DNA of 64,000 nt, from NCBI GenBank assembly GCA_013288555.1, contig JABDBQ010000004.1:1-64000 (forward strand), given 5' to 3'. The DNA is from Bacteroidota bacterium (lineage in GTDB: Bacteria; Bacteroidota; Bacteroidia; CAILMK01). How positions within the stretch are numbered: position 1 is the stretch's first letter; every line of letters starts with the position of its first letter. The translations under genes and the position numbers were made by a program. Under the pieces are notes generated by a model. That model was not told the DNA's origin. It did no database searches and saw only the letters and a program-made list of their open reading frames with translations. Below are positions 43,060-54,100 of the stretch, one piece after another.

Positions 43060-44844
43060 TCAGACTATTTCAGGAACATTTGTTTCAAGGAGTTCCAGTT
43101 CATGTTTTAGAAAATCAGCGATATCCTTTATATAAGGCAAAGAGAAGTCGAATGAGATTCCGGCTTCCTTGTATATTTCAGGTACGCTCCGGGTATATCC
43201 CAGTTTCAGGGCGTTCAGATATTTTTCCAATCCCAGTTCAGGATTGTTTTTGTAATTTTTCCAGACCGCCAGGGCGCCCAGTTGTGCAATTCCATATTCG
43301 ATATAGTAAAAAGGCACTTCGAAAATATGAAGTTGTTTTTGCCAGTTGCTTATCATTGCTGCTTCATAACCCGTCCAGTCCACAGAATCCGGTTGAAATT
43401 CTTTAAATATCTTGACCCATTCATCAGAACGTTCCTGTATTGTATGTTCAGGATGTGTATAGATCCAGTTTTGAAATTTATCAACAGTTGCAATCCACGG
43501 CAAACTGTCAACAATACTTTCAAGTTGCTCCAGTTGGGCTCTTACCAGTTCCTTGGGATTGTCGAAGAAAATATCCCATTTGCCCATGCTCAACAATTCC
43601 ATGGACATAGAAGCCAGTTCAGAGACTTCAGAGGGCGTATGTTTAAAAACGGATAGAGGAAGCCCTCGGGCAAGGAATGAATGAATGGCATGGCCTCCCT
43701 CATGCATCATGGTCACCATATCCCTGAATTTTCCGGATGCATTCATAAAGATGAACGGAATTCCTATTTCATCCAATGGATAATTATACCCACCAGGGGC
43801 TTTCCCTTTCCTGGAATCCAGGTCAAGGTATCCCTTATCGTGCATGACACTCAGGTAATTTCCCAATGATTTATTGAGTTTCCCGAATATAGTTACTCCT
43901 TTATTTATTAGATCTTCACTGTCTTCATAGGGCTTCAGGGGCTCTTCGCCGGCCGGCTCTGCATCAATATCATAAGGACGCATGACATCAAGACCGAGTT
44001 TTTTTCGTTTTTGCTCGATAATAAATTCTGCCAGCGGTGCAAATTCCTGTTTTACAGATTCGTGAAACTGGTAGACTTCTTCAATCGTATAATCGAACCT
44101 GCCAAGCAATCTGAATTTATAATCCCTGAAATTGTCAAATCCGGCGTTGACAGCCATCTGGTGCCTGAGTTTTACCAGTTCGCTAAAAAGCAAATCCAAA
44201 CGTTGGGCATCCTGCAAACGGCGGGCAATAACCTTATCATAAACCTCTTTTCTAACTTTTCTATCCGGACTTTTCAGATATTTTGCGGCCTGTTGCATGG
44301 TTAGCTCTACGCCACCATATTCAATGGTCATTGCTGCTTGTATTTCAGCGTATTCCTGCGCTTTTTCCTCACTTTCAACAGTCAGGGGAATATTTTCATC
44401 CCGGTAGAGTTCTATTTCATTACGTGTTGTCCTCAGGTATATTTTATATCCTTCGTCTTTCAGTTCATTCTGAAATGGACAGTCGATTAATTTTTTATCC
44501 AGTAAATTGGTAAAAGGGGAAATTTTTGGTTTGATCTGGTTGATATAAAAGAGGTATCTGCTCCTGATATCCGAATCTTCGGTATTCCGGGTATAATTAA
44601 TATATCTCCAGGCTACATTTTCTGCGATATAATTTTCAAGCTCATTGCGATCAAGCATCCATTTTTTCAGTTCTTCCACTGAGTTTATTGGCCGGTTATT
44701 CAATTCTTCATAATAGGGCTTTGCATCATCCCATGCATTCATTTCAAAGCCTTCGGGTAGATATTTCCTGGAACGAATGGAAATTATCGGAGTGTCAAAA
44801 GAAACAGACTGGCTTTTATTCTTATGATTATTTGATTGATTCAA
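43060..44844 (-). CDS. M3-family oligoendopeptidase (PepF-like)
   Basis: 594 residues, cytosolic. Zinc motif MMHEGGHAIHSFLAR (HExxH as HEGGH) near residue 390, with the C-terminal Glu ligand in PSEVSELASMSMELL. The usual PepF head RKYLPEGFEMNAWDDAKPYY supports this start region. The first codon is TTG at 44844; the next Met is too far in. It cleaves short peptides, probably recycling peptides in the cytosol. Confidence 0.9.
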   Translation of the reverse strand: MNQSNNHKNKSQSVSFDTPIISIRSRKYLPEGFEMNAWDDAKPYYEELNNRPINSVEELKKWMLDRNELENYIAENVAWRYINYTRNTEDSDIRSRYLFYINQIKPKISPFTNLLDKKLIDCPFQNELKDEGYKIYLRTTRNEIELYRDENIPLTVESEEKAQEYAEIQAAMTIEYGGVELTMQQAAKYLKSPDRKVRKEVYDKVIARRLQDAQRLDLLFSELVKLRHQMAVNAGFDNFRDYKFRLLGRFDYTIEEVYQFHESVKQEFAPLAEFIIEQKRKKLGLDVMRPYDIDAEPAGEEPLKPYEDSEDLINKGVTIFGKLNKSLGNYLSVMHDKGYLDLDSRKGKAPGGYNYPLDEIGIPFIFMNASGKFRDMVTMMHEGGHAIHSFLARGLPLSVFKHTPSEVSELASMSMELLSMGKWDIFFDNPKELVRAQLEQLESIVDSLPWIATVDKFQNWIYTHPEHTIQERSDEWVKIFKEFQPDSVDWTGYEAAMISNWQKQLHIFEVPFYYIEYGIAQLGALAVWKNYKNNPELGLEKYLNALKLGYTRSVPEIYKEAGISFDFSLPYIKDIADFLKHELELLETNVPEIV

Positions 44845-44871
44845 AGTATTTGAAAATAGTAGTGGGAAAAA

Positions 44872-45327
44872 TTAAGATTTGGCTTTTTTCGCTGGTTTCG
44901 GGCCTGATTTGGCTTCTTTTTTAACAGGTTCAGTTGCTTGCTGCTCAGGATAAATGATTTCAAACCATTTCAGCATTTTTTTCATGTCGGAAATATAAAC
45001 TCTTTCCTGATCATATCCGGGGGCTGCAAAATTAAAGAATTCTCTGATATCAACCGGGTTATCTTTTGCCGAAGGGATCGGGCCATCATTTCGTTTCTTC
45101 TCCATATTTTCGAAAACGGTCTTGAGCGGAAGATTATCTTCGGAATTTGTATACACTGTAATTTCATCCAGAACAGCGACTTGCTGGGTTGCGTTCACGG
45201 ATAACCTCGTTTTTTGATCATCTATGGATTCAACAATAAAGTTTTTGGTTGAACGGGCCACTACCTTGTAGAGACCGGGTCTGCCGCTTATCGAAATTAT
45301 TTCTTTTAAATCCACTTGGTTTTCCAT
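44872..45327 (-). CDS. DUF5606 protein (Bacteroidota-specific)
   Basis: 151 residues. The head VDLKEIISISGRPGLYKVVA and the middle FIVESIDDQKTRLSVNATQQV match the DUF5606 pattern. The tail is Lys/Ala-rich and disordered (EPVKKEAKSGPKPAKKAKS). The basic tail suggests nucleic-acid contact, but no function is known. Separated by 27 bp from the oligoendopeptidase gene and likely co-transcribed. Confidence 0.85.
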   Translation of the reverse strand: MENQVDLKEIISISGRPGLYKVVARSTKNFIVESIDDQKTRLSVNATQQVAVLDEITVYTNSEDNLPLKTVFENMEKKRNDGPIPSAKDNPVDIREFFNFAAPGYDQERVYISDMKKMLKWFEIIYPEQQATEPVKKEAKSGPKPAKKAKS

Positions 45328-45450
45328 TTTTAGGGCAAAGTAAATAATTTGTTTTTATTAAGGTAATTTTATTCTGAAACTTTTTTGAGATAAAAAAAAT
45401 ATTCGATTGGCATAGCATTGTTTATTATTATGTATGTGTGCATGAAATTG

Positions 45451-45458
45451 TACCTTTG
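45451..45458 (+). promoter_or_regulatory. -7 element TACCTTTG upstream of icmF
   Basis: Full match to TAnnTTTG, 19 bp before the ATG at 45478. No good -33 box within the usual 17-23 nt. Confidence 0.45.
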
Positions 45459-45477
45459 CACTATCATAAAGGCAACT

Positions 45478-48400
45478 ATGGAAGTATATAAACCACAACA
45501 TAAGATCAGGATCGTTACGGCAGCCTCTTTATTTGACGGGCACGATGCCGCGATCAATATCATGAGACGGATCATTCAGTCTACAGGATGCGAGGTAATC
45601 CACCTGGGGCATAACCGCTCTGTAGGTGAAGTTGTGGATTGTGCTATTGATGAAGATGTGCAGGGAATCGCTATTACATCTTACCAGGGAGGCCATAATG
45701 AATATTTCAGGTATATGTATGACTTACTGAAGGAGCGGGGCGCCGGGCATATAAAATTGTTTGGAGGAGGGGGTGGTGTTATCCTCCCATCTGAAATTGA
45801 GGCATTACAAGCCTATGGTATTACCCGGATCTATTCACCAGATGACGGCAGGCATATGGGACTCCAGGGAATGATCAATGATCTTGTTCAGCAATGTGAT
45901 TTTCTTACCGTTTGCAACCTTAAGCATGTAGAATGGGATAAAATACCTGACCAGAACCATGTAGCAATAGCCCATGCCATATCCTTTTCTGAAAACCATG
46001 AGGATGAGATAGAGGGGTTTCATAAAAAAATAGAGGCGTTAGGCGTAAGGCATAAGGCGTTAGGAGGGGAAAAAACAAAGATTACTCCTGTGTTGGGAAT
46101 AACGGGTACGGGTGGTGCGGGGAAATCATCTTTATTGGATGAACTTGTTCGCAGGTTTATTCATGATTTTGAAAATAAAACCCTCGCAATTATATCGGTA
46201 GATCCATCAAAAAGAAAAACAGGCGGCGCTTTGCTGGGTGACAGGATAAGGATGAATGCCATTTATAACCCCCGTATTTATATGCGTTCGATGGCTACAA
46301 GGGAGGTGAACCTTGCCCTTTCTGCACACGTAAAAGATGCTATAGATGTTTGCAAAGCGGCTAATTTTGACCTGATCATCCTGGAAAGTGCGGGCATTGG
46401 TCAGTCAGATTCTTCCGTAATTGATTTGTCGGATGTTTCCATGTATGTGATGACGCCTGAATTTGGTGCAGCATCCCAGCTGGAAAAGATTGACATGATT
46501 GACTTTGCTGATCTTATCGCCATCAATAAGTTTGATAAAAAAGGCGCTATGGATGCCCTGCGGGACGTAAAAAAACAATACAAACGCAGCCGCCAGTTAT
46601 GGAATACTGAGGACAAAGACCTGCCTGTATATGGTACGATGGCCTCACAATTCAATGATCCGGGCGTAAATAACCTCTATAAAGCCCTGACGGATATTAT
46701 TTCTTCCAAGACGGGCGCAGACCTGAAAAGCAGTTTTCATATCAGCGAGGCGATGTCTGAAAAGCTCTATATCGTTCCCCCTGCCCGTTCAAGATATCTG
46801 GCTGAAATAGTAGAAAATGCCCATCGGTATAAAAAAATGGCCCAGGAACAGTCAACCCTGGCTTCTCAGTTGTATAAACTGAAAGGTACTATTGAATTGC
46901 TTGAACACCAAAAAGATCCATCAGCAGATTCACAGCTCGCTTATCTGCACAAACTGTATGAAAATATTGAAGAGCACCTGCATCCCGATTGCAAAAAACT
47001 TTTAAAAAACTGGCCTGCACTTCAGTCAGATTACACAAAGAGTGATTTTATCTATAAAGTCCGCAATAAGGAAATTAAGGTTCCATTGTACACTGAGAGC
47101 CTTTCGCATTTAAAAATTCCTAAAATAGCCCTACCAAAATTCAAAGACTGGGGTGATATTCTTTATTGGCTGATGACCGAAAACGTGCCGGGCAGTTTTC
47201 CTTATGCTGCCGGGGTTTATCCTTTCAAAAGAACAGAAGAAGACCCAACCAGGATGTTTGCCGGAGAAGGTGGTCCGGAAAGGACAAACAAACGTTTTCA
47301 CTATGTAAGTGCTGATTCTTCTTATAAAAGGCTGTCTACCGCATTTGATTCAGTAACGCTATACGGAGAAGATCCGCACCATAGGCCTGATATTTATGGC
47401 AAGATCGGGAATGCAGGGGTGAGTATAGCCACAGTTGACGATGCTAAAAAGCTGTATTCCGGCTTTAATCTGAGTGACCCCGCGACTTCCGTATCGATGA
47501 CTATTAACGGCCCTGCGCCCATGCTGTTGTCTTTTTTTATGAATGCTGCTATTGACCAGCAATGCGAATTGTATATCAAAGCCAATGGATTGGAAAAAGA
47601 AGTTCAGAAGAAAATTGACAAAATCTATAAAGAAAATGGAGGCGTACGTCCTCAATATATCGGAGAACTTCCTGCCTCAAATAATGGATTAGGCTTGATG
47701 CTCCTGGGTGTTAGTGGAGACCAGGTTTTGCCGGAAGATGTGTATCAGAAAATTAAAGCAGAGACCCTTTCAACCGTAAGAGGTACTGTGCAGGCGGATA
47801 TATTAAAAGAAGACCAGGCCCAGAATACATGTATCTTTTCTACAGAATTTGCCCTTCGCATGATGGGGGATATTCAATCGTTTTTTATTGATGAGAAAGT
47901 AAGGAATTTTTACTCGGTTTCCATTTCAGGATATCATATTGCCGAAGCCGGAGCTAACCCGGTAACACAATTGGCACTTACCCTCAGCAATGGCTTTACT
48001 TTTGTGGAATATTATCTCAACAGGGGCATGCATATCGACGATTTCGCACCTAATCTTAGCTTTTTCTTTTCGAATGGGATTGACCCTGAGTATTCGGTTA
48101 TTGGACGTGTGGCGCGCCGTATATGGGCTAAGGCGATGAAGCTGAAATACAATGCCAATGACCGCTCTCAAATGCTGAAATATCATATTCAGACATCAGG
48201 TCGCTCCCTGCATGCCCAGGAAATTGATTTCAATGATATACGCACTACCTTGCAGGCTTTGTATGCCATCTATGATAATTGTAACTCTCTGCATACCAAT
48301 GCCTATGATGAGGCGATTACCACACCAACCGAAGAATCGGTACGTCGAGCCATGGCCATTCAGCTTATCATTAATAAAGAACTTGGTCTTGCGAAAAATG

Positions 48401-48879
48401 AAAACCCGATCCAGGGCTCATTTATCATTGAAGAATTGACAGATCTTGTGGAGGAAGCAGTCTATGCAGAATTCAACAGGATATCTGATCGGGGAGGGGT
48501 TCTGGGTGCCATGGAAACGATGTATCAGCGTGGGTTGATCCAGGAAGAATCATTGTATTATGAAAACCTCAAACATTCGGGCGAATTCCCGATTATCGGT
48601 GTGAATACATTCCTGAGTAAAAGCGGTTCTCCGACCATTATGCCGGCAGAAGTAATCCGTTCTACCCCCGAAGAAAAAGAAAACCAGATCAATATGGTTC
48701 AGGCTTTTCAATACAGAAACAGGAATGTTTCAGCCGAAGCATTGGAGAAACTCCGTGCATCAGCCATCCATAATGAAAATGTTTTTGAGCAATTGATGGA
48801 AGCAGGCAAAGTTTGTTCTTTGGGCCAGATATCCAATGCCTTGTACCAGGTAGGCGGGCAGTATAGACGGAATATGTGA
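45478..48879 (+). CDS. icmF: IcmF: fused isobutyryl-CoA mutase with G-protein chaperone
   Basis: 1133 residues. The B12-binding domain comes first (about 1-150: [46 protein letters not shown]). Then comes a MeaB-type GTPase domain (P-loop [17 protein letters not shown] near 207-220, [19 protein letters not shown]) and the large mutase TIM-barrel half. This order is specific for IcmF, which interconverts isobutyryl-CoA and n-butyryl-CoA with an in-built G-protein chaperone. Residues 186-197 in the B12-GTPase linker ([12 protein letters not shown]) are encoded by a class I heptad array. Start set at the ATG at 45478. Confidence 0.93.
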   Translation: MEVYKPQHKIRIVTAASLFDGHDAAINIMRRIIQSTGCEVIHLGHNRSVGEVVDCAIDEDVQGIAITSYQGGHNEYFRYMYDLLKERGAGHIKLFGGGGGVILPSEIEALQAYGITRIYSPDDGRHMGLQGMINDLVQQCDFLTVCNLKHVEWDKIPDQNHVAIAHAISFSENHEDEIEGFHKKIEALGVRHKALGGEKTKITPVLGITGTGGAGKSSLLDELVRRFIHDFENKTLAIISVDPSKRKTGGALLGDRIRMNAIYNPRIYMRSMATREVNLALSAHVKDAIDVCKAANFDLIILESAGIGQSDSSVIDLSDVSMYVMTPEFGAASQLEKIDMIDFADLIAINKFDKKGAMDALRDVKKQYKRSRQLWNTEDKDLPVYGTMASQFNDPGVNNLYKALTDIISSKTGADLKSSFHISEAMSEKLYIVPPARSRYLAEIVENAHRYKKMAQEQSTLASQLYKLKGTIELLEHQKDPSADSQLAYLHKLYENIEEHLHPDCKKLLKNWPALQSDYTKSDFIYKVRNKEIKVPLYTESLSHLKIPKIALPKFKDWGDILYWLMTENVPGSFPYAAGVYPFKRTEEDPTRMFAGEGGPERTNKRFHYVSADSSYKRLSTAFDSVTLYGEDPHHRPDIYGKIGNAGVSIATVDDAKKLYSGFNLSDPATSVSMTINGPAPMLLSFFMNAAIDQQCELYIKANGLEKEVQKKIDKIYKENGGVRPQYIGELPASNNGLGLMLLGVSGDQVLPEDVYQKIKAETLSTVRGTVQADILKEDQAQNTCIFSTEFALRMMGDIQSFFIDEKVRNFYSVSISGYHIAEAGANPVTQLALTLSNGFTFVEYYLNRGMHIDDFAPNLSFFFSNGIDPEYSVIGRVARRIWAKAMKLKYNANDRSQMLKYHIQTSGRSLHAQEIDFNDIRTTLQALYAIYDNCNSLHTNAYDEAITTPTEESVRRAMAIQLIINKELGLAKNENPIQGSFIIEELTDLVEEAVYAEFNRISDRGGVLGAMETMYQRGLIQEESLYYENLKHSGEFPIIGVNTFLSKSGSPTIMPAEVIRSTPEEKENQINMVQAFQYRNRNVSAEALEKLRASAIHNENVFEQLMEAGKVCSLGQISNALYQVGGQYRRNM
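46032..46066 (+). repeat. Class I heptad array inside the icmF coding sequence
   Basis: Units AGAGGCG, TTAGGCG, TAAGGCA, TAAGGCG, TTAGGAG. Positions 46041-46057 match the reverse complement of 234-250 exactly. The frame stays open, as these units have no stop in this phase, and the codons make [12 protein letters not shown] in the linker. Confidence 0.85.
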
Positions 48880-48885
48880 TAATAG

Positions 48886-48900
48886 GCAGCCGGAGGCTGC
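48886..48900 (+). terminator. Hairpin after icmF
   Basis: GCAGCC GGA GGCTGC, a perfect 6-bp stem 7 bp after the icmF stop. No T-tract, so only a weak candidate terminator or mRNA end. Confidence 0.35.
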
Positions 48901-49015
48901 AAGCTTATTAATCCATAGCGTGGACGTTACGGATGGCGGGGATTGATGTAATCGGTAGTCTTAAGTGTGCAACTTATAAATTCGTAGAGTGAAATGTGCG
49001 AATTGCTGGAAACAG

Positions 49016-49777
49016 CTAAGGATTGAAAATTAGGTTTTCAAAACCTGCGGCCTTAATATAGAGCAACCATTTTTTTTCAAATGTCCAGTATAAATCGCCA
49101 TCTCTAACATAAATCAGGTTAAGTAAATCAATCCAATCATTAACTTGCATTTTCCTGTGACCTAATTCTAAATCCTTAAAAAACAAGGACATTGTTTCGG
49201 TAAATAAAGAAATGGGAGATAAATTGTTAAGTGTTATATCTAATCCAGTTTTGGTCAGTATCAAAGTGGATATGAATTGAGCAGCGCTGGGTAATGCGTT
49301 TGTTTTACGATGAGCCAATTTACCAGTAGTTTGTCGGATATTGTCATTGATTTTCTGAGCTTCATCATTAAATATTTGTACTGCATCACCAATCCCTCTT
49401 CTAATATTGTCTACGTTGGCCTTTATCACTTTGGTATTTTCTTGCACTTGCTTCTGTATATCATCATCAATCATAGAGTTAACTTTTATCATTTCATCAT
49501 ACATATATTCCCCTTCAGACCGATCTGGATCGAAGGATGGAGTATAAATATTAGCCACGTAATCAATAGGATGAGTAAAAATTTTAGCTGTGGCAAATTC
49601 AATAAGAGCTGAGCATGCCTGTTTAACTTTTATTGGCGATTTATACAGGTTTTCACTATTCCCAATTTCAAATAAATTATTCCATGTTGCCACGAGACTG
49701 GCGTTTTTAAAATCGGATTTTTTAATCTTCCCGGAACCAATTTTGTACCAAATATTTGTGTCACATATTACACGCAT
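49016..49777 (-). CDS. PIN-domain-like protein with helical insert
   Basis: 253 residues. MRVICDTNIWYKIGSGKI gives the first PIN Asp, NNLFEIGNS the conserved Glu, and NDWIDLLNLIYVRDGDLYWT (about 215-234) the Asp pair of the third and fourth positions; the last typical Asp (TxD) reads TFEKKW. Between them lies an unusual helical insert of about 110 residues (90-200). It is thus likely a ribonuclease-fold protein, activity unsure. There is no antitoxin-like gene beside it, so a toxin-antitoxin role is not supported. Confidence 0.65.
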   Translation of the reverse strand: MRVICDTNIWYKIGSGKIKKSDFKNASLVATWNNLFEIGNSENLYKSPIKVKQACSALIEFATAKIFTHPIDYVANIYTPSFDPDRSEGEYMYDEMIKVNSMIDDDIQKQVQENTKVIKANVDNIRRGIGDAVQIFNDEAQKINDNIRQTTGKLAHRKTNALPSAAQFISTLILTKTGLDITLNNLSPISLFTETMSLFFKDLELGHRKMQVNDWIDLLNLIYVRDGDLYWTFEKKWLLYIKAAGFENLIFNP

Positions 49778-49922
49778 AATGACCTATTTTATTTGCTGTT
49801 TTAGGTTCTTTTGTTTGGTAATTAATATATTTGTCTTTGGGAGTTTATGGTTATCAATGCGTTGCAAGCGCTAAACCAAGTGTCACGCTATAAAATCGTG
49901 AGCCAGCTATGGGTATTGCAAT

Positions 49923-50240
49923 TTATCTAATTCCACAGTTTACCAATTGCGGATACCCCCTATTAACACCTATAATCTTAACTTTTTTGCCAGTTTCCAT
50001 GTGCAATGTATGTGACCAGTCAAACATCTTGCATTTTATTCCCCCATTCCTGCATGCCAGAGTAACAAATATGTCACCCAAAGAATCTTTAATTATGGAT
50101 TCGATTGTACCATGCACCACTAATGTCTTCCCCTGATATTTTAGGGAACTCATTGCTTCATCATAAAAGAAGTCATCGCCAAGTTTCTCAGCTGTTATTT
50201 CAATATAATCAGGCTCCTGGAAATATTCGTCATTTTTCAT
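49923..50240 (-). CDS. OB-fold protein, tRNA_anti-like family
   Basis: 105 residues without signal peptide. The pattern FFYDEAMSSLKYQGKTLVVH, IIKDSLGDIFVTLACRNGGI and the ending KKVKIIGVNRGYPQLVNCGI fits the tRNA_anti-like OB-fold family; related proteins mostly carry a signal sequence, which is lacking here. Nucleic acid or ligand binding is inferred only. The stop at 49923 is followed by no terminator. Confidence 0.65.
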   Translation of the reverse strand: MKNDEYFQEPDYIEITAEKLGDDFFYDEAMSSLKYQGKTLVVHGTIESIIKDSLGDIFVTLACRNGGIKCKMFDWSHTLHMETGKKVKIIGVNRGYPQLVNCGIR

Positions 50241-50292
50241 AATTGCATAATGAACTTTTCTTCCTATAACGCTATATTTAGAAGTAGATACC

Positions 50293-50796
50293 TTAGTTAC
50301 AGTCTAATCTTATTGCTTTGTAGGCATCTGAATATCCCAATTCACCTGCTTTACTTAAATCAGAGCATCCGCTATCTTTTTGACCTAAAAAGATTTTGTC
50401 CATGCCTCTAAAATAATATGCTTCTCCATTTTTGGGTTCAAGTTCTATTGTTTTAGTTAAGTCAGCAAGACCGCCATCATGTTGAAAGAGCATTATTTTC
50501 GCATGTCCTCGTATATTATAGGCCTTTGCGTTTTTGGCATCGAACCCAATTGCCTTATCACAGTCTACAATTGCTCCACGATAATCCATTAATTTATATT
50601 TTGTATCTGCTCTAAGAACATAAGGGACTACATTATATAAGTCAATCTCAATAGCTTTGTTATAATCTGCAATTGCTCCCGTGAAATCTAACTGTTGAGA
50701 TTTTGCAATGCCTTGATTAATATAATCTTCAGATGTTTGACAATAACTATTGAGAGTTGCACAAAGAGCCAGAATAAGAATAAATAACCCTTTCAT
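50293..50796 (-). CDS. Secreted TPR-repeat protein
   Basis: 167 residues. Signal peptide LFILILALCATLNSYCQ, then four TPR units of 34 residues (NQGIAKSQQLDFTGAIADYN, RADTKYKLMDYRGAIVDCDK, RGHAKIMLFQHDGGLADLTK, RGMDKIFLGQKDSGCSDLSK). Probably a periplasmic protein-interaction scaffold. It shares strand and a 52-bp spacing with the OB-fold gene downstream. Confidence 0.85.
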   Translation of the reverse strand: MKGLFILILALCATLNSYCQTSEDYINQGIAKSQQLDFTGAIADYNKAIEIDLYNVVPYVLRADTKYKLMDYRGAIVDCDKAIGFDAKNAKAYNIRGHAKIMLFQHDGGLADLTKTIELEPKNGEAYYFRGMDKIFLGQKDSGCSDLSKAGELGYSDAYKAIRLDCN

Positions 50797-50975
50797 TGGA
50801 GAAATACTTTGAATAGAAGGCTAAGTTAGCATTAATTCTAAACCCGAATTCAAAAAGAAGTAGTTTTTATTATTCCTCTTTCCCCCAGGCCTGTCTCATA
50901 ACAGACCGGAATAGACTGATAATAAACATATATGCCTATTGAGACATTCTACAAAGCCAACCTGAAACTCTGTCC

Positions 50976-50999
50976 GTGATCAGCGTCCCCGCCGATCAC
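50976..50999. repeat. Hairpin with GTCCCC loop, copy 3
   Basis: GTGATCAGC (50976-50984) / GCCGATCAC (50991-50999) around the loop GTCCCC, one A-C mismatch in the stem. Same loop, different stem from 577-594 and 633-656. Confidence 0.6.
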
Positions 51000-51062
51000 T
51001 CATGAATGATAGGAACAGGTCGGCTTGGACGTCGAGCCGGGATAAAAAACTTCTCTTCACAA

Positions 51063-51095
51063 TTGTTAAATTCTCTTCCCGGTTATTTATATTTG
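51063..51095 (+). promoter_or_regulatory. Promoter of SBBP protein 3
   Basis: TTG (51063-51065), 22 nt, TATATTTG (51088-51095); 28 bp before the ATG. Confidence 0.5.
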
Positions 51096-51123
51096 AGGTC
51101 ATTAAACCTCTATTTAAACCCAT

Positions 51124-54100
51124 ATGAACCGGATCAAATTTTTACTCTTCTTTGCAATTGTATTCCAATTTGCAGTTATACAAACTATTGCAGCTCCATC
51201 TGCAAAAGCCACGCAACTCATAAAGCACCGGCAATGGAGTTTTATGGAAAACAAAGGGCAGTTAAAATCTAAAGAGGGTAATTTATGTCCTGAAATAAAA
51301 TATTATGGACAGAGCGATAAGGAAGGCGTTCGCATTTATTGTCTGGCCGGAAAAATCAGCTTTGTTTTTACAAAAACAGAAAAGGGACCAACAACTGTTT
51401 CTGAAGCAACCGGAACACCTGAAATAAATCCCTTTGAAAAATATGATTTGTTGAATCAGAATAAAGGCAAACCTGAAATCAAATCGACCACAATAAGCAC
51501 CTCAAGGACTGATCTGGTATTTGTAAATTCAAACCCGGACACCCGGATTACAGGGTCTGACAAGAAGTCCTATTTTGAAAATTATTATACCACAGGGGAT
51601 GCGAATAAGGGTATAACACAAGTCCATTCATTTGGCATGATTACTTATACCAATCTATATAAAAATATAGATATGGTGCTTTATTCATCAGATCACGGGT
51701 TGGAATATTCTTTTATAGTGCATCCCGGTGGCGATGTGAATGATATCAAAGTCCGTTGGAATGGCATTGACAATTTCATGAATAAAGGCTCGGAGGGCAT
51801 TGTTTTTTGCAATGCTTTAGGAACCATTAAACAATCAAACCCGGAATCTTTTTCTGAAGGCAGGACCATCAGTAGCCAAATGATTCATTCTGGAACTGAC
51901 TATAGTTTTAAAGTTGAGCGGTACAACCATCATTCCGATTTGATCATTGATCCCAAGCTGGTATGGGCCACTTATTTTGGTGGGACTGCAGATGATGAAG
52001 CAAGAAGTATTACATTGGATGCTTCCGGTAATATTTATATGTCAGGGACAACCTTTAGCCAGGGAATAGCAACTTCGGGAGCCTATCAGACTACTGAAAT
52101 GGGTGGGCAATACTATGGAGACGCATTACTTGTAAAGTTCAGCTATTCAGGAAAGCTACTTTGGGCCACTTATTATGGTGGCACGGGAGAAGAAATTGCC
52201 AATACAGTGAAAGTAGATGCATCAGGCAAGGTTTATATAAGTGGATATACTAAGAGCAGCTCCGGGATAGCTACATCAGGGGCATTTCAAACGTCATACG
52301 GTGGTGATTATGATGCTTTTCTGGCTCAATTCAATGGTTCCGGAAGCCTGGTATGGAGTACCTATTACGGCGGCAGCAGCGTTGAAGAAGTATTTAAGAT
52401 GAGCCTTGACAAATCGGGCAATATTTATTTAACAGGATATACAGGCAGCGATAGTAATATTGCGACAGCCGGAGCATTTTTAACAAATAATGTTGCGGGT
52501 ACAAGAGCCTTCCTATCAAAATTTAATAGCTCAGGGAATCTTGTATGGGGTACTTATTATGGCGGTTCTTCACTGAATGAAAGCTTTTCTGTTTGTTGTG
52601 ACGGTGATGACAATGTGTATATTACGGGGATTACATTCAGTTCAACAGATATAGCAACAACAGGGAGTTACCAGTCATCCTATGGAGGCAGTCAAGATGC
52701 TTTTGTAGCAAAGTTTAATAGCTCCGGCAATCGAATCTGGGGGACTTATTTTGGAGGAACAAGCGGAGAGCAATCATTCGACATCGCTTCAGATGGTGCT
52801 GATGCAATTTATCTTGCAGGGTACACTTTGAGTAAAAACGGGATCGCAACTTCCGGCGCCTGGCAAACATCATACGTTGGGTCGTTCCAAACTTTCCTTG
52901 CAAGATTTAATACTTCAGGTAGTCTTGACTGGTCTACTTACTATGGCGGGGGATATGATGAAGCAGCTGGTGTGTTTGTTGATATAGCAGGGGAAATAAA
53001 TATGGTGGGATTTTCTAAAACTACAACCCAAATAGCCACTACCGGCGCTTATCAAACCTCTTATAGTGGAGGCTATGACGGTTACCTGGCAAGATTCAAC
53101 AAATCAGGTAATCTGGACTGGGGATCCTACTACGGTGGATCAGGTGATGAATTAATCCTGAATGTAACTGGTGATCCATCAGGGAATATTTACTTTGCCG
53201 GTTATACAAGCAGTAAATCAGCTATCGCAACTTCCGGAGCTTATCAGACTTCCTATGGAGGAGGTACTTATGATGCTTTTTTGGCAAAGTTTTCTTTCGG
53301 TTATAAAAACGATGCGGGTATTTCCAGGATCTATAGCCCACAGGGTAATTTCTGCGCCAAATTTGACACAATTAAGGTTCGTCTAAATAATTATGGATCA
53401 GACACATTGACAAGCGTTTATATTGGATTTAATTCAAAAACAGCACTCAGTCCTTATCACTGGACCGGGAAATTAGCGCCCGATAGTTCGGTTGAAGTTG
53501 TTTTTGGGACTTATAATTTTTCGTCTTTAGGCAGTTATAAGGTTTCTGTATATACTTATAGCCCAAATGGTGTTACCGATTCTGTACCATCTAATGACAC
53601 TGCCATAGTATTAGATACTGTTTATGGTGCCCCTTCAATTGTAACCGGTGGAAATAAAGTTATATGCCAGGGCAGTTCCGTCATCCTCGGAGGCACTGCT
53701 GTTTCGGGAAATTCATATTTATGGTCCAGTATTCCGGCAGGCTTTAGCTCAACAGTGTCCAATCCAAGTGTAAATCCGACAGACAGTACGGTTTACAATC
53801 TCACTGAAACAACGCAACAGGGATGCAGTGCTTCAGGCAAAGCAATCATTTCTATTAGTAAAATTCTCCCGGCAAATGCGGGAACAGACGAGACGATCTG
53901 TTCGGGAACTTATGTAACTATAGGAGCAACTGCGCTTTCAGGGATTAATTATTCATGGGCATCTATCCCAACAGGTTTTACATCCACATCAAGTAAGCCT
54001 TATGTGCACCCTGACGCCACAACAATTTACATCCTTACTGAGACAAATAAAGCAGGTTGCAGCAAATCAGATTCAGTTATCATCAAAACCCTTCCGCTTC

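Larger units (their letters stand above)
50797..51123. other. Spacer with GTCCCC-loop hairpin and SBBP promoter
   Basis: 327 bp. It has the third GTCCCC-loop hairpin (50976-50999), a promoter (51063-51095), and no ORF of note. Confidence 0.6.

Noticed and set aside
49016..49777. VapC-type toxin of a toxin-antitoxin pair
   Set aside because: Twice the normal length, and no small antitoxin gene on either side.
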